Positions 49,201-60,800 of a stretch of 64,000 nt of DNA are shown here, piece by piece (the stretch's first letter is position 1; the number at the start of each line of letters is the position of its first letter). The stretch is from Amoebophrya sp. A120 (lineage: Eukaryota > Sar > Dinophyceae > Syndiniales > Amoebophryaceae). The stretch is taken from NCBI GenBank assembly GCA_905178155.1, contig CAJINV010000004.1, positions 4,458,518 through 4,522,517 on the forward strand. The letters are read 5' to 3'. Made by a program: the position numbers and the translations under genes. Under the pieces are notes generated by a model, which saw nothing but the letters and a program-made list of their open reading frames with translations, had not been told where the DNA came from and did not search any database.

Positions 49201-49735
49201 AGAAGGAGGAATTCGACAAGGCCATGCAGGACGCGATCAAAACCGTAACTGGTATGCGCACCGCCGGTCTGAAGGAGGGAGAGAAGCTGCTCGTCATGAG
49301 GGGGCTGAAAATTTTGCAGCCGGCCGCTAGCGGAAGCAGGAGCAGCAGCTTCATTGGTTCCTCCAGGAAAGCCGTGCAGTTGGTACTTACTTATTTTAGC
49401 GTGGTGCTCTTTATTCCGTGCATCTTCTTCGTATTCTTGTCAGCGGTTGAGGTTTTCATCCAAAAACGACGTCCTGTTCATCCAAAAATCTAAAACGCAT
49501 CCAACAGAACGCGGGCAATGTCGCCACCGTGGTTGGAATGCCGGCCGAGAACAAGGTGGGTGACACGCTGACGAACAGCCAGGGGCTGCGGCGCGAGGCA
49601 TACACGCTCCTCGTCACCACGCCCGCGGTCAAAGGAAAAAAAGACGTTGAGCCGGTCGCCGTTTCCGTTGCGAAAGCGGATTTGGAAGCGCTCATAGCAG
49701 GACACGGATTGCAGCGCTTGCACGGGACAGCGTAG
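43262..49735 (+). CDS. Predicted secreted/membrane protein, 940 aa, unknown
   Basis: Sixteen coding segments (43262-43359, 43688-43894, 44397-44436, 44677-44743, 44957-45144, 45360-45395, 45581-45652, 45886-46135, 46316-46428, 46531-46746, 46861-47260, 47624-47662, 47697-48151, 48383-48548, 49135-49382, 49508-49735) give an open 940-codon frame. The start MRLLLRVAAAAGCTVGAVNA is a likely signal peptide. A hydrophobic hairpin (LPPVLVAANLVLMYAMTLCA, IMAPPMAAM) lies mid-protein; a second helix (ILWGSYTYLALVITKYIGV) comes later; then a basic coil (KVVQEKKEKKEEFDKAM). Eight introns are GT-AG; seven are introners, one with a nested copy. The acceptors at 44957 and 46531 were chosen to keep phase and are the least certain. 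In a parasite such a protein could be exported; that is inference. Confidence 0.8.
43895..44391. mobile_element. Introner, family B, 497 bp, carrying a nested introner
   Basis: Duplication ctgcg (43890-43894 and 44392-44396). Left TATCAAATGCAAAAATG, right CACTTTTGCAATCCATA. Without the nested copy and its extra duplication it would be about 257 bp, the normal family B size. Excision rebuilds Arg (LHL-R-AREQ). Confidence 0.95.
43979..44213. mobile_element. Nested introner, family F, 235 bp
   Basis: Lies inside the family B element. Duplication gtcca (43974-43978 and 44214-44218). Left TATGGGATTCTCAATTGTTA, right TTTGAGAACGCCATA. Its presence in non-coding element sequence shows that insertion does not require an exon. 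Confidence 0.94.
44437..44671. mobile_element. Introner, family F, 235 bp
   Basis: Same length and ends (TATGGCGTTCTCAACTGTTA; TTTGAGAACGCCATA) as the nested copy at 43979. Flanks tcact and gcacc match at only three of five positions. Excision gives RKLT-PGAA in frame. Confidence 0.88.
45653..45880. mobile_element. Introner, family A, 228 bp
   Basis: Flanks caact (45648-45652) and caagc (45881-45885) match at three positions. Left TATGCCCTGCAAAAG, right CTTCTGCAATGCATA. Longer than other family A members. Either duplication copy keeps frame (EAT-SPTA or EAS-SPTA). Confidence 0.88.
46136..46310. mobile_element. Introner, family A, 175 bp
   Basis: Flanks cgtgt and cgctc are diverged. The terminal repeat is also decayed (GTGCAAAAGTAGCGTACTCG versus the standard GTATCG). 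Excision rebuilds Phe (VADV-F-GDEK). Probably an older insertion. Confidence 0.85.
46747..46855. mobile_element. Introner, family C, 109 bp
   Basis: Duplication aggac (46742-46746 and 46856-46860). Left TATCCACAGGAAAAAAACCA, right TTTTTTTCTGTGGATA. Excision joins DFDKD-LYKT. Confidence 0.95.
48152..48377. mobile_element. Introner, family I (singleton), 226 bp
   Basis: Duplication tcacg (48147-48151 and 48378-48382). Left TAAGGGAGTGCACAACTACT, right GAGTTGTGCACTGTCATA. It begins TAA rather than TAT. Excision joins GVIT-GTHD. Confidence 0.92.
48914..48978 (+). repeat. 30-bp direct repeat inside an introner
   Basis: ATTGGCAGAGGCTAAATCTG plus ten further bases occurs at 48914-48943 and 48949-48978 with two differences. 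Confidence 0.9.
49001..49024 (+). repeat. TAC microsatellite, eight units
   Basis: Perfect TAC repeat within the introner at 48549. Confidence 0.97.
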
Positions 49736-51517
49736 AAGTTCCCGAGTCAAGTATGACCGAGTTGATTGGCGTTGATGGATATTAAGAAAAACATCATGAT
49801 GGACAAAGCAGGGAATTTTCATCATCCCTGGAACGCGAGAAGCACTTGCTGCGCTAGAAATACAACATCCACAGCCATACACCTTTTTTTTTGACGATAC
49901 AAAATACACCTAAAGACGTGAATACGAATAGAATATTACGCCAGAACGCAGACTTAGTAACTTATGCTAATGAAGAACTAGATCTACTAATGAAGTTGTT
50001 CTAATATGCAGTGAAGAAATAGTTTTACTTTATGTTTTTGTTTTTTCGATGCACATGCAGGTGTTATAGAATTCCCGTCGTGGAACATCAAAAATGCATT
50101 GCCGCCAAGGTCAACGCACCCAAAGCCGAACGATAAAAGCCGCTGCGACTTATGTATATGTGGATGATGCTGGATGCATTGGTGCATATCCGTGTTGCTC
50201 TTCGATATTATGCTATGTGCCAGGACGCTGCTTTCCAAATACTTACACTTAGACATCTCAACAATTTCAACACAAATAAAGATCAGAATGCTCAGGCGCA
50301 GGAGGGTAGGTGCTACGGGGTAGAAGCATGACAGCTGATGGGTAGCTGAACTACATGTCGATGATGCTACGAAGAGGACACAACATCTGCACAACTGTCA
50401 GAACGGATATTGACATCTATCTTTCGCCGCACCAAAGCTGAGTTTGAGAATACAGATTTTTTACTTTGATACCTGCTGCAAGAAGATCAAGAGGAGTTTG
50501 TTTCTTGATACTAGTGACAGCATTGATACGCTTTTGCCATGCGCACCGCCGGAATGAACAAGGAATTGCACGACCAATGAATGTTTATTCAGCATGACGG
50601 ATGTCTGCTCTACTTCGGCTGGAGACTGACAAGGACAGCTACTTCAAAAATATCAATTTTCTCGAGCGGTTGAACTACAATGTAATCGGAGAGGACCTCC
50701 AGGTTTCCCTTTCCACGACGTCTGACGAGCAGATATGCACCATGGACATGAAGATGGTGAAGCTGTTTAATATTCCACCACCGAAGATCATGATTTGCTA
50801 CCAGCCAACATCGAGCAGTCCTGTTTCATGGTGGAGGACCAAGTAGATCTTGAGTCGGAAAGTAGTACGCCAGAAGAAAACTGCAGCCGCGCCTAGTAAA
50901 GCCCAACGAAGTATATCAGAAAAGATCTCTTGGACATAGCTCTTGCTGCGAGCGACGATCTGCGTCTATCATTTGGCATAAAATCTGCTACAACATCAAG
51001 GAAGTCGTCCCTGGAAAGCGAACTTTTTGATTGGACCTTGTCACTTCCCACATTCTGCGTGCGTCTAATTTGATATTCCGGAATGGAGTAATATGGTGAT
51101 CATACGGGGGCGTAGTTGATCTTGATCCGCTTTAGTATGTCACTTTTCCTGCGACAGACGTTTTTGTGTCTTGATGAGTCCGCGCATTTGCATTCTGTCC
51201 TGTCTGTTTCTGCACTAGTTTATTTCCAGGAATTTTTCATCAGGTTCAGTGATTTGTTGGCACAACAAGGATCTTCTCTTTTTGAGGATCAACCTCGCTG
51301 AGCCGGCTCTTTTGCAATTTATCAATCTACTTAGGTGATTTAGTGGTGCCTACTTACCAGTATTGCCTCTGTTTGCCATCCGGCGTCCTTGAGTCCGCCC
51401 TATAGAAGTTGTACTTCTGGATCTGGGGCTCAAGACATAGCTCGTTCTTTTTTTGTTTGCATCTGACACTTAACGAAGCAACTTCGTGACCCAGAACGAG
51501 TTGCGCAAGTAGAAGGA
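49736..51517. other. Intergenic region around a small ORF
   Basis: AT-rich. It contains the small frame at 50601-50846. No introners and no other convincing gene were seen. Confidence 0.5.
50601..50846 (+). CDS. Small 81-aa ORF, unknown
   Basis: ATG at 50601 starts MSALLRLETDKDSYFKNINF, followed by a mixed hydrophobic and charged sequence and ending WWRTK. The composition looks protein-like, but there is no homologue I recognise and no neighbouring exon that clearly joins. It could be an exon of a longer gene. Confidence 0.35.
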   Translation: MSALLRLETDKDSYFKNINFLERLNYNVIGEDLQVSLSTTSDEQICTMDMKMVKLFNIPPPKIMICYQPTSSSPVSWWRTK

Positions 51518-54500
51518 ATGCTTGGAGCAACGACAAGGCTTTTCCTTGCGGCAGCTGCGTCGCAAGGTTCTTTACAGCTTGTAAACGCGGCAGCTGCAGC
51601 GGCCTCCTCTTCTGGAAGCAAGGATAATGCAGCTGGTCCCGTGTCTCCAACTGCCTTGAAAGTCGACTATCCCGCGAAACCAGCGACCTTTCTTTACGTC
51701 ACGAAATCCGAGTACGAGAAAAAGTTTCTGAACTCACTTCCGTCCGGCCACAAATGCCGAAACACGAAGGAGGTGCTGAAGCAGTCATTTGATAAAAAGA
51801 AAACCACCTTCTACATCACCGACGCAGACTGCAAACAAGCTTTCAATGCGTGGAAGACACGGGTAATATTGGTTAGGGAGAAGAGATTAGTGTGTCTGCT
51901 TTCTTTACTGCCGGAAGTTCATAGTTTTTCTGATGAAGAGTATGAAGAAATCCATATATTGTGCCGTACTCGACGTCCTGCAAAGCGGTGAAGATGACGA
52001 AAAAACAGATGCTCGTTTTACCTGACTAGCGCTCGGTTTTATCTAGCACTCGGTCAGGTGGAGACTTACAGAATTACAAGCGTGACTTGGCTGACCACCA
52101 TTTTGCAGGAAGTGTGAGTGTCATTGACAGGACTCTGTCACCACTTTTACAGGAAAAATCTACGTGTTGACCAGCACATCAATCCTCATCGCCCCAGGTA
52201 TCTCGGCTTGCTACTCCAACCGGCACGCAAAACGTGACCGTTCACTGCGAGCTCGCGCAGCTGCAAACGGTCGAGGAGGCGCTAACGGGGAAACCAATTT
52301 CCGCGAAGCGATCCCAGCGCATTTTGATGGTGCCGGTAAAATTGGACGTAGGTTCGGAGACGTGCCCTGCAAGTGAGCAAGCAGACGAGCAGACGCAGGA
52401 AATTTCCCTCCTGGACGACAATACAGTATTTTCATTCCTTTCTGTATCAATCTGTCTGGACACGACGTCATCTCCCATGCAGGCTACCAACCCATTTTGG
52501 AATCCTTTCCCTACGCCTTCTACTACTTCGAAAGTCACCAGATCTTTTCGCAGGGCAGCTGAAATTCAGTTCTTATAATTCTTTTACGTTAAAAACTCAA
52601 TCCACATAGAACATATAACAGCTCACCGGCCCCGCGCCCGCGAGTCCCCCGGCCGACATGGCTGCTGGCGTTGCTCTATGAACTGCAAAAGTATCGTACT
52701 CGTAGTAATTGCATTCATGCATTGCAAATCTTTGTCTTGAGGCAGATCCTCATTACAAATTTTATTTCTCGTGCTGAGTAAATTTGTAATGCATTTATAC
52801 GAGTATGATACTTTTGCAATGCATATGCTCAGTTGGCTTCTCCCATCAGCAGCCCGATCGCAGGATGTAGGCCGCGGACCTCCGCCAAGCGTAGCGCGGA
52901 CCACTTCTCCAGCAACATGATTAACCCGAACGACCCCCTGCTGCTTTCCCCGGCGGCAAAGCGCGCCCGAGGATCTTTAAGCAACGGCGAACAGCAAACG
53001 CGTTCCATTTTCAACCCGAAACGCTACCTCCTCGGGAAGCACGTCCCACGGCCGCAAAAAACGGCGTTTTCCGCGTTCACGGTCAAGGGGGTGCAGGAAC
53101 GCGGCGCGGTCAAGAACGTTTTTCTTCTGGCGGACAAGGAAGACGGACAGAAAATTCTCGAGTTCTGTTTCGAACAGGCTGCTTTGCACGCAAGAATTTT
53201 GTTGGACGTCACTGCTACTTACCGAAAGTACCAATCTTCCCGGGTGTATGCGCGCGCGGATCGGGATGGTATTTGGATTTGTTTCTAGGTTGTCGTTGTA
53301 TCTATAGATTATTGGAGGTACTTTGTCCGGGGTTCATAATTTCGTGCATCTGGATATGGAAGAACAACAACGTCGTTCCTGTGCAGGACTTAGACAGAAA
53401 CGGTGTATGAAGATCTTTGAGTTGCAGTTGATCTGATTTTGTACAACGAAACCGATCACGAGACTGTCGTGAAGAACGTGATGAATCCAGCTGTGATGAA
53501 CCAGGTGGTCAACAGTGTACGTAGCATGATGTAGCTCATCGATCTTCAGCACCTATTTATTTGGGGGCAAAGATCATAGACCACTGCACCAGGTACGACT
53601 GAGTTCATGCCCTTGACGGATTGGCTGTACCGCAAGGAAGACAATGGCATCGCTATCATTTGTAAAATCGTCCCCACCCCAGCATAGTTGTCATGCAAAT
53701 TTGCATGGTGAAAATGTCTCTCATGCGGAGCGCCATGAGAAACAATTTCCAGTCTTGTTTTGGCATTTGTCATGCTCCAATCAGCATGAGAAGCTGGATC
53801 TGTGATGCTGGCAAACTAGAAGATAAACAGGATTACACTACGAGGCCAAACTTGTCATGCGCAGCAGCCAAAGCTTACCGATTTGTGTTGCAGATTTCCC
53901 AACTTGACTATGGGGCGGGGACGTTTTTACACAGGATAATCGCCAGGAACGCCCGCGCCGAGACGGTAGTGATGGACGGGAAATTATTGTGAGGAAAAGC
54001 ATCCCCACCCCCCATAGTTGGCATGCAGATTTGCGATTACAGGAAGACTTGTAATGCGTATCTCCATGATGAGAGGCATAATTTCCAAACGCGTTCTGCA
54101 ATTTGTAATGCTATAAACAGGATGAGCAGATGGATTTGTGATCCGCGGTTGTCCTTGCTAACATGCACTACACTACGGACTGCAACTTGTCATGCGTGGC
54201 TCCCAAAGTTTTTGGATTTGCGTTGCTCAGTTCCCAACTTGACTATGGGGCGGGGACGTTTTTACATATGATAGAAATTAGACCGCGTCGAGCTGGCCGA
54301 TGGAGTTGCGCTTGAGGAAAGGAACTGGTACGACCAGAGTAAGTAGCATGTAAAAATAAATTCGAGGAAGTGGAAGCTTGAGTCAAAATACGATCAGCAC
54401 CACCGACTGGCTGCTGGATAAGTCGCAGCGCAAGGATAAGTCGCAATTTTCTACTTCTCTTGCTTCATCCTGTTGTAGCGGTGCTTATTACTCAAACAAG

Positions 54501-56382
54501 ATGACAGCACTCACAATCTTCATCGTCGGATGTAGTTGAAACACGCCCAACATCAGGTTGGCCGCCAAGCGCGCGGACTTTGTTCGAAAAACCACGGAGC
54601 TCGCCCGGAAAGTGCACAGCGGCGACGGCAGTGCGTTCCAGAAGCTGAAGTGCGAGCTAAAGCGCGGGCGGTTCGACACAGCGCTGAAGTCCAGCTTTGG
54701 GGCGCTGAAGAATTACAAGACGCGCCGGAGCCTGCAGTGGGTCAGCTACATCGGGGTCGTCGCTGCCAGCTATCTGTTGTCCAATGTGGTGGCGAATGCA
54801 GCAGGAAAAGTTGTTGGGCCTGCAGCCGCTAATTTCGCGGCGCAGGCGGCGCCGGAGCAAGTATGGAAGCGTCAGGATTGAAATCGTCAGAGTTGAAATT
54901 GTTTGTGATGCATAAAATGCATGACCCGAGGTACGTGCGTTGCAGAGCAGGCAAGTGAGGCCGATTGTAAGCCTGTTTGGGGCTAGAGCTCGAGCAGCTA
55001 AAGCAGCATGAGAAAATCGGTCTTCTTTGCCTAAACAGCATGACAAACTGGATTTAGGGAGCGCCAAAATTTGTCATGCTCCGCTTGGAAACTGGGCTCC
55101 AACTGGCATCCATTTTTTGCATGACAAATCATTTCAACTTTGTCGATTTCAAACCTGACGCTTCCATAGCAAGTAAGTGTTCAGTATATGGCGCAATGGA
55201 TTCCTTCGATTTCGAACAGAATCACCATTCCGGTTATCCAGGAGAAAACAACCAGCCCCATCCATTTTATGCATGACAAACACAGGATATCATACATGTT
55301 TTGCATGACAAATTGGGTGGTGATGGTTGTTTTTTTGTGGATACCGGTGAAGGGACCGGCGCAGCTGCTAGCCAACTACATCCCCTCAACGTTTTGGGAA
55401 AAAAACGCGGCTGCCTACCTGAAGCGAAAAATGCAGGAGTATTTTTTATTTCAATGATTGTTTATTTTGCTTGCTTTGTGTTTTTAAGTTCTGGATTTTG
55501 GCATGCCGGAAATGGAAAAAGAATACCGATAAATAAGGGCGCGAAGAATGACCGTAGAGTTTTCGTTTTGATATCTTCTTCAAGAAGATGAATGAAAGAG
55601 TGCAAGAGGAGCTGCACGAGGACCAGAGCTACTCGTATTAATTCTCTCTCTCTCTCTCTCTCAACATCTATCATGAGAAAATAAATAACTCTGCAGACAT
55701 GGTGCTCTTTTCATGGTTGCCGGTGCGGGATTCATCCAGTATGACGTACTGGGAAAGCTCATGAATTACCTCTCCCCCGAAGGCGACTTGAAGGACGCCA
55801 TCAAGTTTGACGAGAAAGAAATGAAGAAGTTGGCTACGGAATTCGCCAACGTTCGCAGCGACCTGGTTGCGCTAAAGGAAAACGACTACATCTACGTGAA
55901 CAGGGAGGGAAACACCCTGAGCTTTTGGCAAAAGTTCTTCGCGAGCGAGGACTTGATTTTCCACGAGGGAAGCTTTGGAAAGGTGGTGAAGACTCCAACC
56001 GGGCCAATCAAACCGAATGGGGCGGGAATGTATAGGAACAAACTTCTTGTTTCGTTCTATGTACAACTTTCTTCCTGTTGTGCTAACTATTGATGGCTGG
56101 TGATCTTTCAGCACGTAGTTATGCACACGGACATGTTGAGACGTACTTTTAGTTTTACATCCATTACGACCCCTTCTCCACTGAAATTTACTTGCTCCTC
56201 ATCCTCACAGGTACGAATTCGTCCCGGAAGGCATGTCCAAGACGGACAAGCTGGAAATTCTTTGGAATGTGGGTGGCGGCGACACGCCGGAAGTTACTGC
56301 CCGCTCGGGGCAGCACAAACCCGCGACACTCAAGAAGTTTTTAGCCGAGGGAAAAATGATGAAGATTACCCCGAAAAAGTGA
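51518..56382 (+). CDS. Predicted secreted/membrane protein, 754 aa, unknown
   Basis: Thirteen coding segments (51518-51862, 52198-52425, 52622-52676, 52831-53268, 53428-53514, 53593-53653, 53944-53984, 54279-54327, 54557-54861, 55174-55234, 55349-55438, 55697-56029, 56211-56382) join in phase to 755 codons. The start MLGATTRLFLAAAASQGSLQ is a likely signal peptide. A Ser/Ala linker follows, then a domain with Cys pairs (GHKCRN, DADCKQA), a basic patch (LSPAAKRARGSL) near residue 245, and one or two helices (WVSYIGVVAASYLLSNVVA). The helical C-terminus ends in MMKITPKK. Seven introns are GT-AG; five are introners. Layout and signal peptide resemble the gene at 43262, but I see no clear sequence identity. 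No family is recognised. Confidence 0.82.
52677..52825. mobile_element. Introner, family A, 149 bp
   Basis: Duplication tgctc (52672-52676 and 52826-52830). Left TATGAACTGCAAAAG, right CTTTTGCAATGCATA. Excision rebuilds Gln (GVA-Q-LASP). Confidence 0.95.
53654..53938. mobile_element. Introner, family E, 285 bp
   Basis: Duplication atcgc (53649-53653 and 53939-53943). Left TATCATTTGTAAAATCGTCC, right GACGTTTTTACACAGGATA. Excision rebuilds Ala (NGI-A-RNAR). Confidence 0.95.
53985..54273. mobile_element. Introner, family E, 289 bp
   Basis: Duplication gaaat (53980-53984 and 54274-54278). Left TATTGTGAGGAAAAGCATCC, right GACGTTTTTACATATGATA. It sits 46 bp after another family E copy. Excision rebuilds Leu (DGK-L-DRVE). 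Confidence 0.94.
54862..55168. mobile_element. Introner, family D, 307 bp
   Basis: Duplication gcaag (54857-54861 and 55169-55173). Left TATGGAAGCGTCAGGATTG, right CCTGACGCTTCCATA. Excision rebuilds Val (APEQ-V-SVQY). The restored sequence reads CAAGTAAGTG, which mimics a splice donor by chance. Confidence 0.95.
55235..55343. mobile_element. Introner, family C, 109 bp
   Basis: Duplication ccggt (55230-55234 and 55344-55348). Left TATCCAGGAGAAAACAACCA, right GGTTGTTTTTTTGTGGATA. Excision rebuilds Val (ITIP-V-KGPA). Confidence 0.95.
55643..55662 (+). repeat. TC dinucleotide tract
   Basis: Ten TC units within the GT-AG intron 55439-55696. Confidence 0.95.
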
Positions 56383-57819
56383 TGAGCAAGTTCGGGGGAG
56401 TAGTTGCACCGGAATAAAAAGATTATTGATGAACAAAATCAGAGAAGAAATAAAGGTTTTTTTGCGGAGAAGTTCACAGATGGTGATGTTTTTGGGGTAT
56501 TGATGTCCCGATGAACATCAAATTTGTACATCAACTTTGAAGGGTCGTGCGGGTGGAAAATGAACCTCACACAGAGAAAGTTGAAGTTGTGCTACGCCCG
56601 CGCAATGATGCGGAACACCACGAGTATGAGTATGAATATAGCAAGTTGCACACTTAGCGAAAATATTAACGATGGACGCCGTCCTCGACCTCGCGGGATG
56701 ATATGCGCATCACATCTAGAGAGAGAGTCAGGGTCTTACGTGGACTTCTACTATGATCCGACTTTATGATTTTAGGTAGGACAACTTCAAATAAGTAGCG
56801 CGGCCGAGCAAGCAGAGCCACTTCGAATTTCAATATAGACAATAAGGAAAGGACACAGTAAAACTTGTTTTTATTTGCAACAACTTCGTGCGACTCGGTC
56901 GTCGCACGGGGGCACGACGAAGCAGGAGCTTCCCGTATAGTTTTGCTTTTACTCTTGAGAATACAGCATAGCGAAGGTACGATGAACTACGGCTGCCTAG
57001 AAGATAGTTTGCACGCACCTGAGTGGTAAAGACGTTTGGAGGAGTATGTGCCTCACGGCCTGGACACACGGCCTGGACATGTGTCACATATGCTTTTTGC
57101 ACATCCTCGTGTTCGCCACTCTCTGCCTCAAGAGCAGGGCAGCGTGGTCACTCACCCAAACCGTGCGGTTGCGGTTGGGTAATAGTACTGATACATCATA
57201 TATGAGAGTACTTAGGGAGATGCAAGGATCAGAAATTGCAGCAAACAAGGCTAAGGGTAAGGAGCATAAGCGCACACAAAAACAGAGAGGGATATCGGAC
57301 GATAGTATGTCGTACTACTACAACATGCTGAGCGAAAAGAGGGCATTCCAATATCTTGGCTTTCTTGCAGCATTTTTTATGAACAAAAGCTGAGCCACCA
57401 TGCGCCCAGCCAGGTCCAATCCTATTAGGAGTATGATGGAGGTTGAGCGCGAAGTTTACAACTTTAGGTGCATAAGCATACTAGACACGACGGAGCAAAA
57501 AAAAAAAACAGAAACTGAGTGTAACTAAAGATAAAGTCCGTCGTCCGTATAGGATCTATCGGAACTGCGCGTCTTCTGTAGAGGATGACCATTATCATTG
57601 TGATGTCGCAAAGCATATAAGCAAATTTTGTTTTCTGATGTCTACTTCCGCTCCGGTTTGTGGAAATTTATCTTGTAAAACCTAAGCCAGAACAAGAATC
57701 TCCTACGTCTGACTCTGAGCACGTACTCTGCGTGGTCGCGACGGGGCAGATTTTATCTGGATGATGAGAGCAGCACATCTACCATTCGTGTTTTCTTTTT
57801 CTTTTACTTTTTCCCACGA
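56383..57819. other. Intergenic region
   Basis: Short frames only. A pyrimidine-rich tract (TTTTCTTTTTCTTTTAC) lies directly before the start codon at 57820. No introners were seen. Confidence 0.5.
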
Positions 57820-60800
57820 ATGGCGAACGCAAATCATCCCATTGCGTCACCAAAAAAAATGCTAAGCTCGTCTGAGAATGCTACCTCACCAGAAGAGACA
57901 GTACTAGAGAGTCCTCCTACAACCACTGCATGTGATCATGTAGATGAAAGTGAGAACAATATTACATCCAAGATGAAGGAACAAGTATCGGAGCCGCGTG
58001 GTTTTACTGCACCTAGTACTTCGACCACTGCACAACCACTTTCCAACAGCAACATCAAGCTGACCAGCCTCGCGGTCGCCCTGATCGCCTTCCCGTGTTT
58101 GACCGTGATCCAGGTCATCGCGCGCATCGAAAACAGCGACCGCGAAAACCGGTCCGAGGCGGTGTTTCCCGAAACCCCCGGGGTCGGCACACCGCCGATA
58201 AGTTTGTTGTTTACCAAAACGGTGTTTCTGCGCTACTGGACGCTGATCTGCTTCTCCTGCATCAGTCTCGGCATCGTGCTGCAGAGCTTCTTTATCCGAG
58301 CGCGCCACTTGAAGGCCGTGGCGCTGCTGGAAGATGTGGACGAGAAAGTGCTTTTTGGAAGATTTTTTGCAGCAGGTTCAGCTTCAGCCCCCGCTGACCA
58401 AGGTCGTGTTATTGATGACGAGACGACTGCAGGAGTCTCCTTTTCAACGATAGCGCCTCCGGACGAAGATGCGACCGTTGGGACGACGACGAAGAAGAAC
58501 AAAGGTGATAAGTATGGAACAGCTGCCGCGTCAGCACAAATTGATAAGTATGAACTGCAAAAGTATCGTACTCGTATAAATGCATGACAAATTATTTTCT
58601 CAGCATGAGAAATAAAATGTGTATTGCGGATTTACCATAACAAAAAGATTTGTATATGCGTGACCGCAAATACTACGAGTACGATACGTTTGCACAGGAT
58701 GATAAGGGTAATTACGACGACGATCCTGTGATCAATCTGAAGCTGCAACGGGTCGTGGGTTTGAAGAGAAAAAATAGCTGTTCATCCTCCTGCTCTTCGC
58801 GGCGGCGCTCGCTACAGCCCCGAGTTCAAGCAATAATTGCCACCGCGAGCCCCCGAAGAAATTGCTTGGTCGCAGTACGACAAGGTCAGCATCTTCATGC
58901 ACCCCGTGGGCCGTCGTCGTCGAGCACGAGTCGAAGCGCTGTCGGTGGTCTTTCAACCCGGGCCCAGCAGCTGCAGCAGAGACGGAGGAATAGCCCACCA
59001 CCTGATGCTGGCCGTGACGAAGATGCACCCGGGGATCCTCGTGGGGGAGAGGTTGTCATCTCACTTGCCAACATCAACAACTCGCAGCCCAGCATCACCC
59101 CGTTCTCGCCCGGAACGGTAAGCCAGGCGTCGACGACTGTTGACGACATTCCGTACCGGAAAACGCGGGAAGCAGCAGGGCAGATGAAAAGTGAAAAAAA
59201 CCGCTCAACATCTTCGGTGCAAGCCCAACCTTGCTGTTGTTCCATTCCGCGGAGGCCGCAGGAGGCACGAGCTGGTGGTGCAGTCGATAGTGGCAGAGAA
59301 AAGCAAGATCACGAAGATCAAGAGGAGGACCTGCCAGACGAAAATAATCAGACTTGGGTTTGCGTTGGGCTCAGCAAGCCACAGGAAGAAACAGCGCGCG
59401 CGGCTGAAAGTTGTACAACCCATGAACAACCTGCTCCGACGCAACACCAGAGTCAGTTTCTCTTCACGCGGCCCGAAGCGGAGCTGGCGATCCAGCGAAA
59501 CCACAAAGCGCTACTGATTTCCGCTACCGGGTTGTTTCTGCTCGCGTTTTTTCCCTGGCCGGAGAAGGCGATGGAGGACGCAGAGGGGAACTTCGTGCAC
59601 ACGCAAGAGATATGGACCGCAAAAGTATCGTACTAGTATGAATCGCAATACAAATTGGCTTGGCCTTACAAATCAAATTTGTAATGCGGATTTACCTAAC
59701 CAACTAGATTTGTAGTGCATAACTGCGATGACTACGAGTGCGATAGTTTTGCACAGGATAAGAGAACAGCTTCCAGCTCATCGTGCACGCTGTAGCCGCG
59801 CAGACCTTTTTCTTCGCGGCATCCGTGCACGTGTTTGGCGTGTGGTGGCTGATGCGAGGGCTCTTCTTTCAGTTTGAAAGGACGACGAGGACTACTACAA
59901 CTGCAGGAGGACGAGGTGCGACGTCATTTTCGTCATCGTTCAGCACGAGCGGTGAAGCGGTCATGGAGCCGGGTGGAAATTATAGTGGAACTAGTACCAG
60001 CAAGAACGTCTATGCAGTCGGGCTTCACGACGACGACGACCAGAATCATTATAGCGAGAAGGTTTCAAGTCCAGGAAATAACCTCCAGCCTCTCAAGGAA
60101 CATTCGAGTACTCTCGCGGGACCAACTAGTAGCGCTGGTGGGGAAGATGTCGAGTCGCGACCACCCGCCGTGGTTGAAGTGTGGGAAGATCATGCGGTTT
60201 CGCCGAACTCCGGATCCAAGGAGGAGGACATGAAAACAGCAATAGACGATGGACAACGGGGTGGACAACTACATGTTCTTCTTGACGGTGCTCTTACACA
60301 GGAATCCGTAGCCCCCGCAGAGGCCGCGCGTAGACTGCAGAACCCGATGGATTTGATTCTAGACACTACGCCAACAGGACGCGGCGGGAATAGTACGGAA
60401 GGATCATCCATCCTCAACGCAGATGCGACGAACAGGTCGTCTCTAGGAGGAGATGCGGCCCAAAAACCAAGAACCAACACCGCTCCCTCGCTGCTCCCGG
60501 GTGATCAGAACAAAGAATTCTGGGAGCCCAGCCCTTCCTCGCGCGGCCACGGCGGAACAGGTCTACGTGGACATGACGGTGGCCACAACATCGCAGACAG
60601 CAAGCAGAGCCTGCCACGAACGCCCGCCTCGGCAGCAACGCCGCTGGACCAGCACCTACGACCGGGGAAGATTTTGAACCAGGGTGAAGAAAATAATGAT
60701 GGCTTCGACTTCGTCGACTCTACTTCAAAATTGACCGCGACAAACCTGTTTGCAACGGATGAAAATTATACGGGAAAAAATCGCGTCAACGTTTCGCCAG

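Noticed and set aside
54861-55185. Apparent splice donor GTAAGT at the introner junction
   Set aside because: It forms only when the element is removed, the next AG would make a 12-nt intron, and the sequence reads through in frame.
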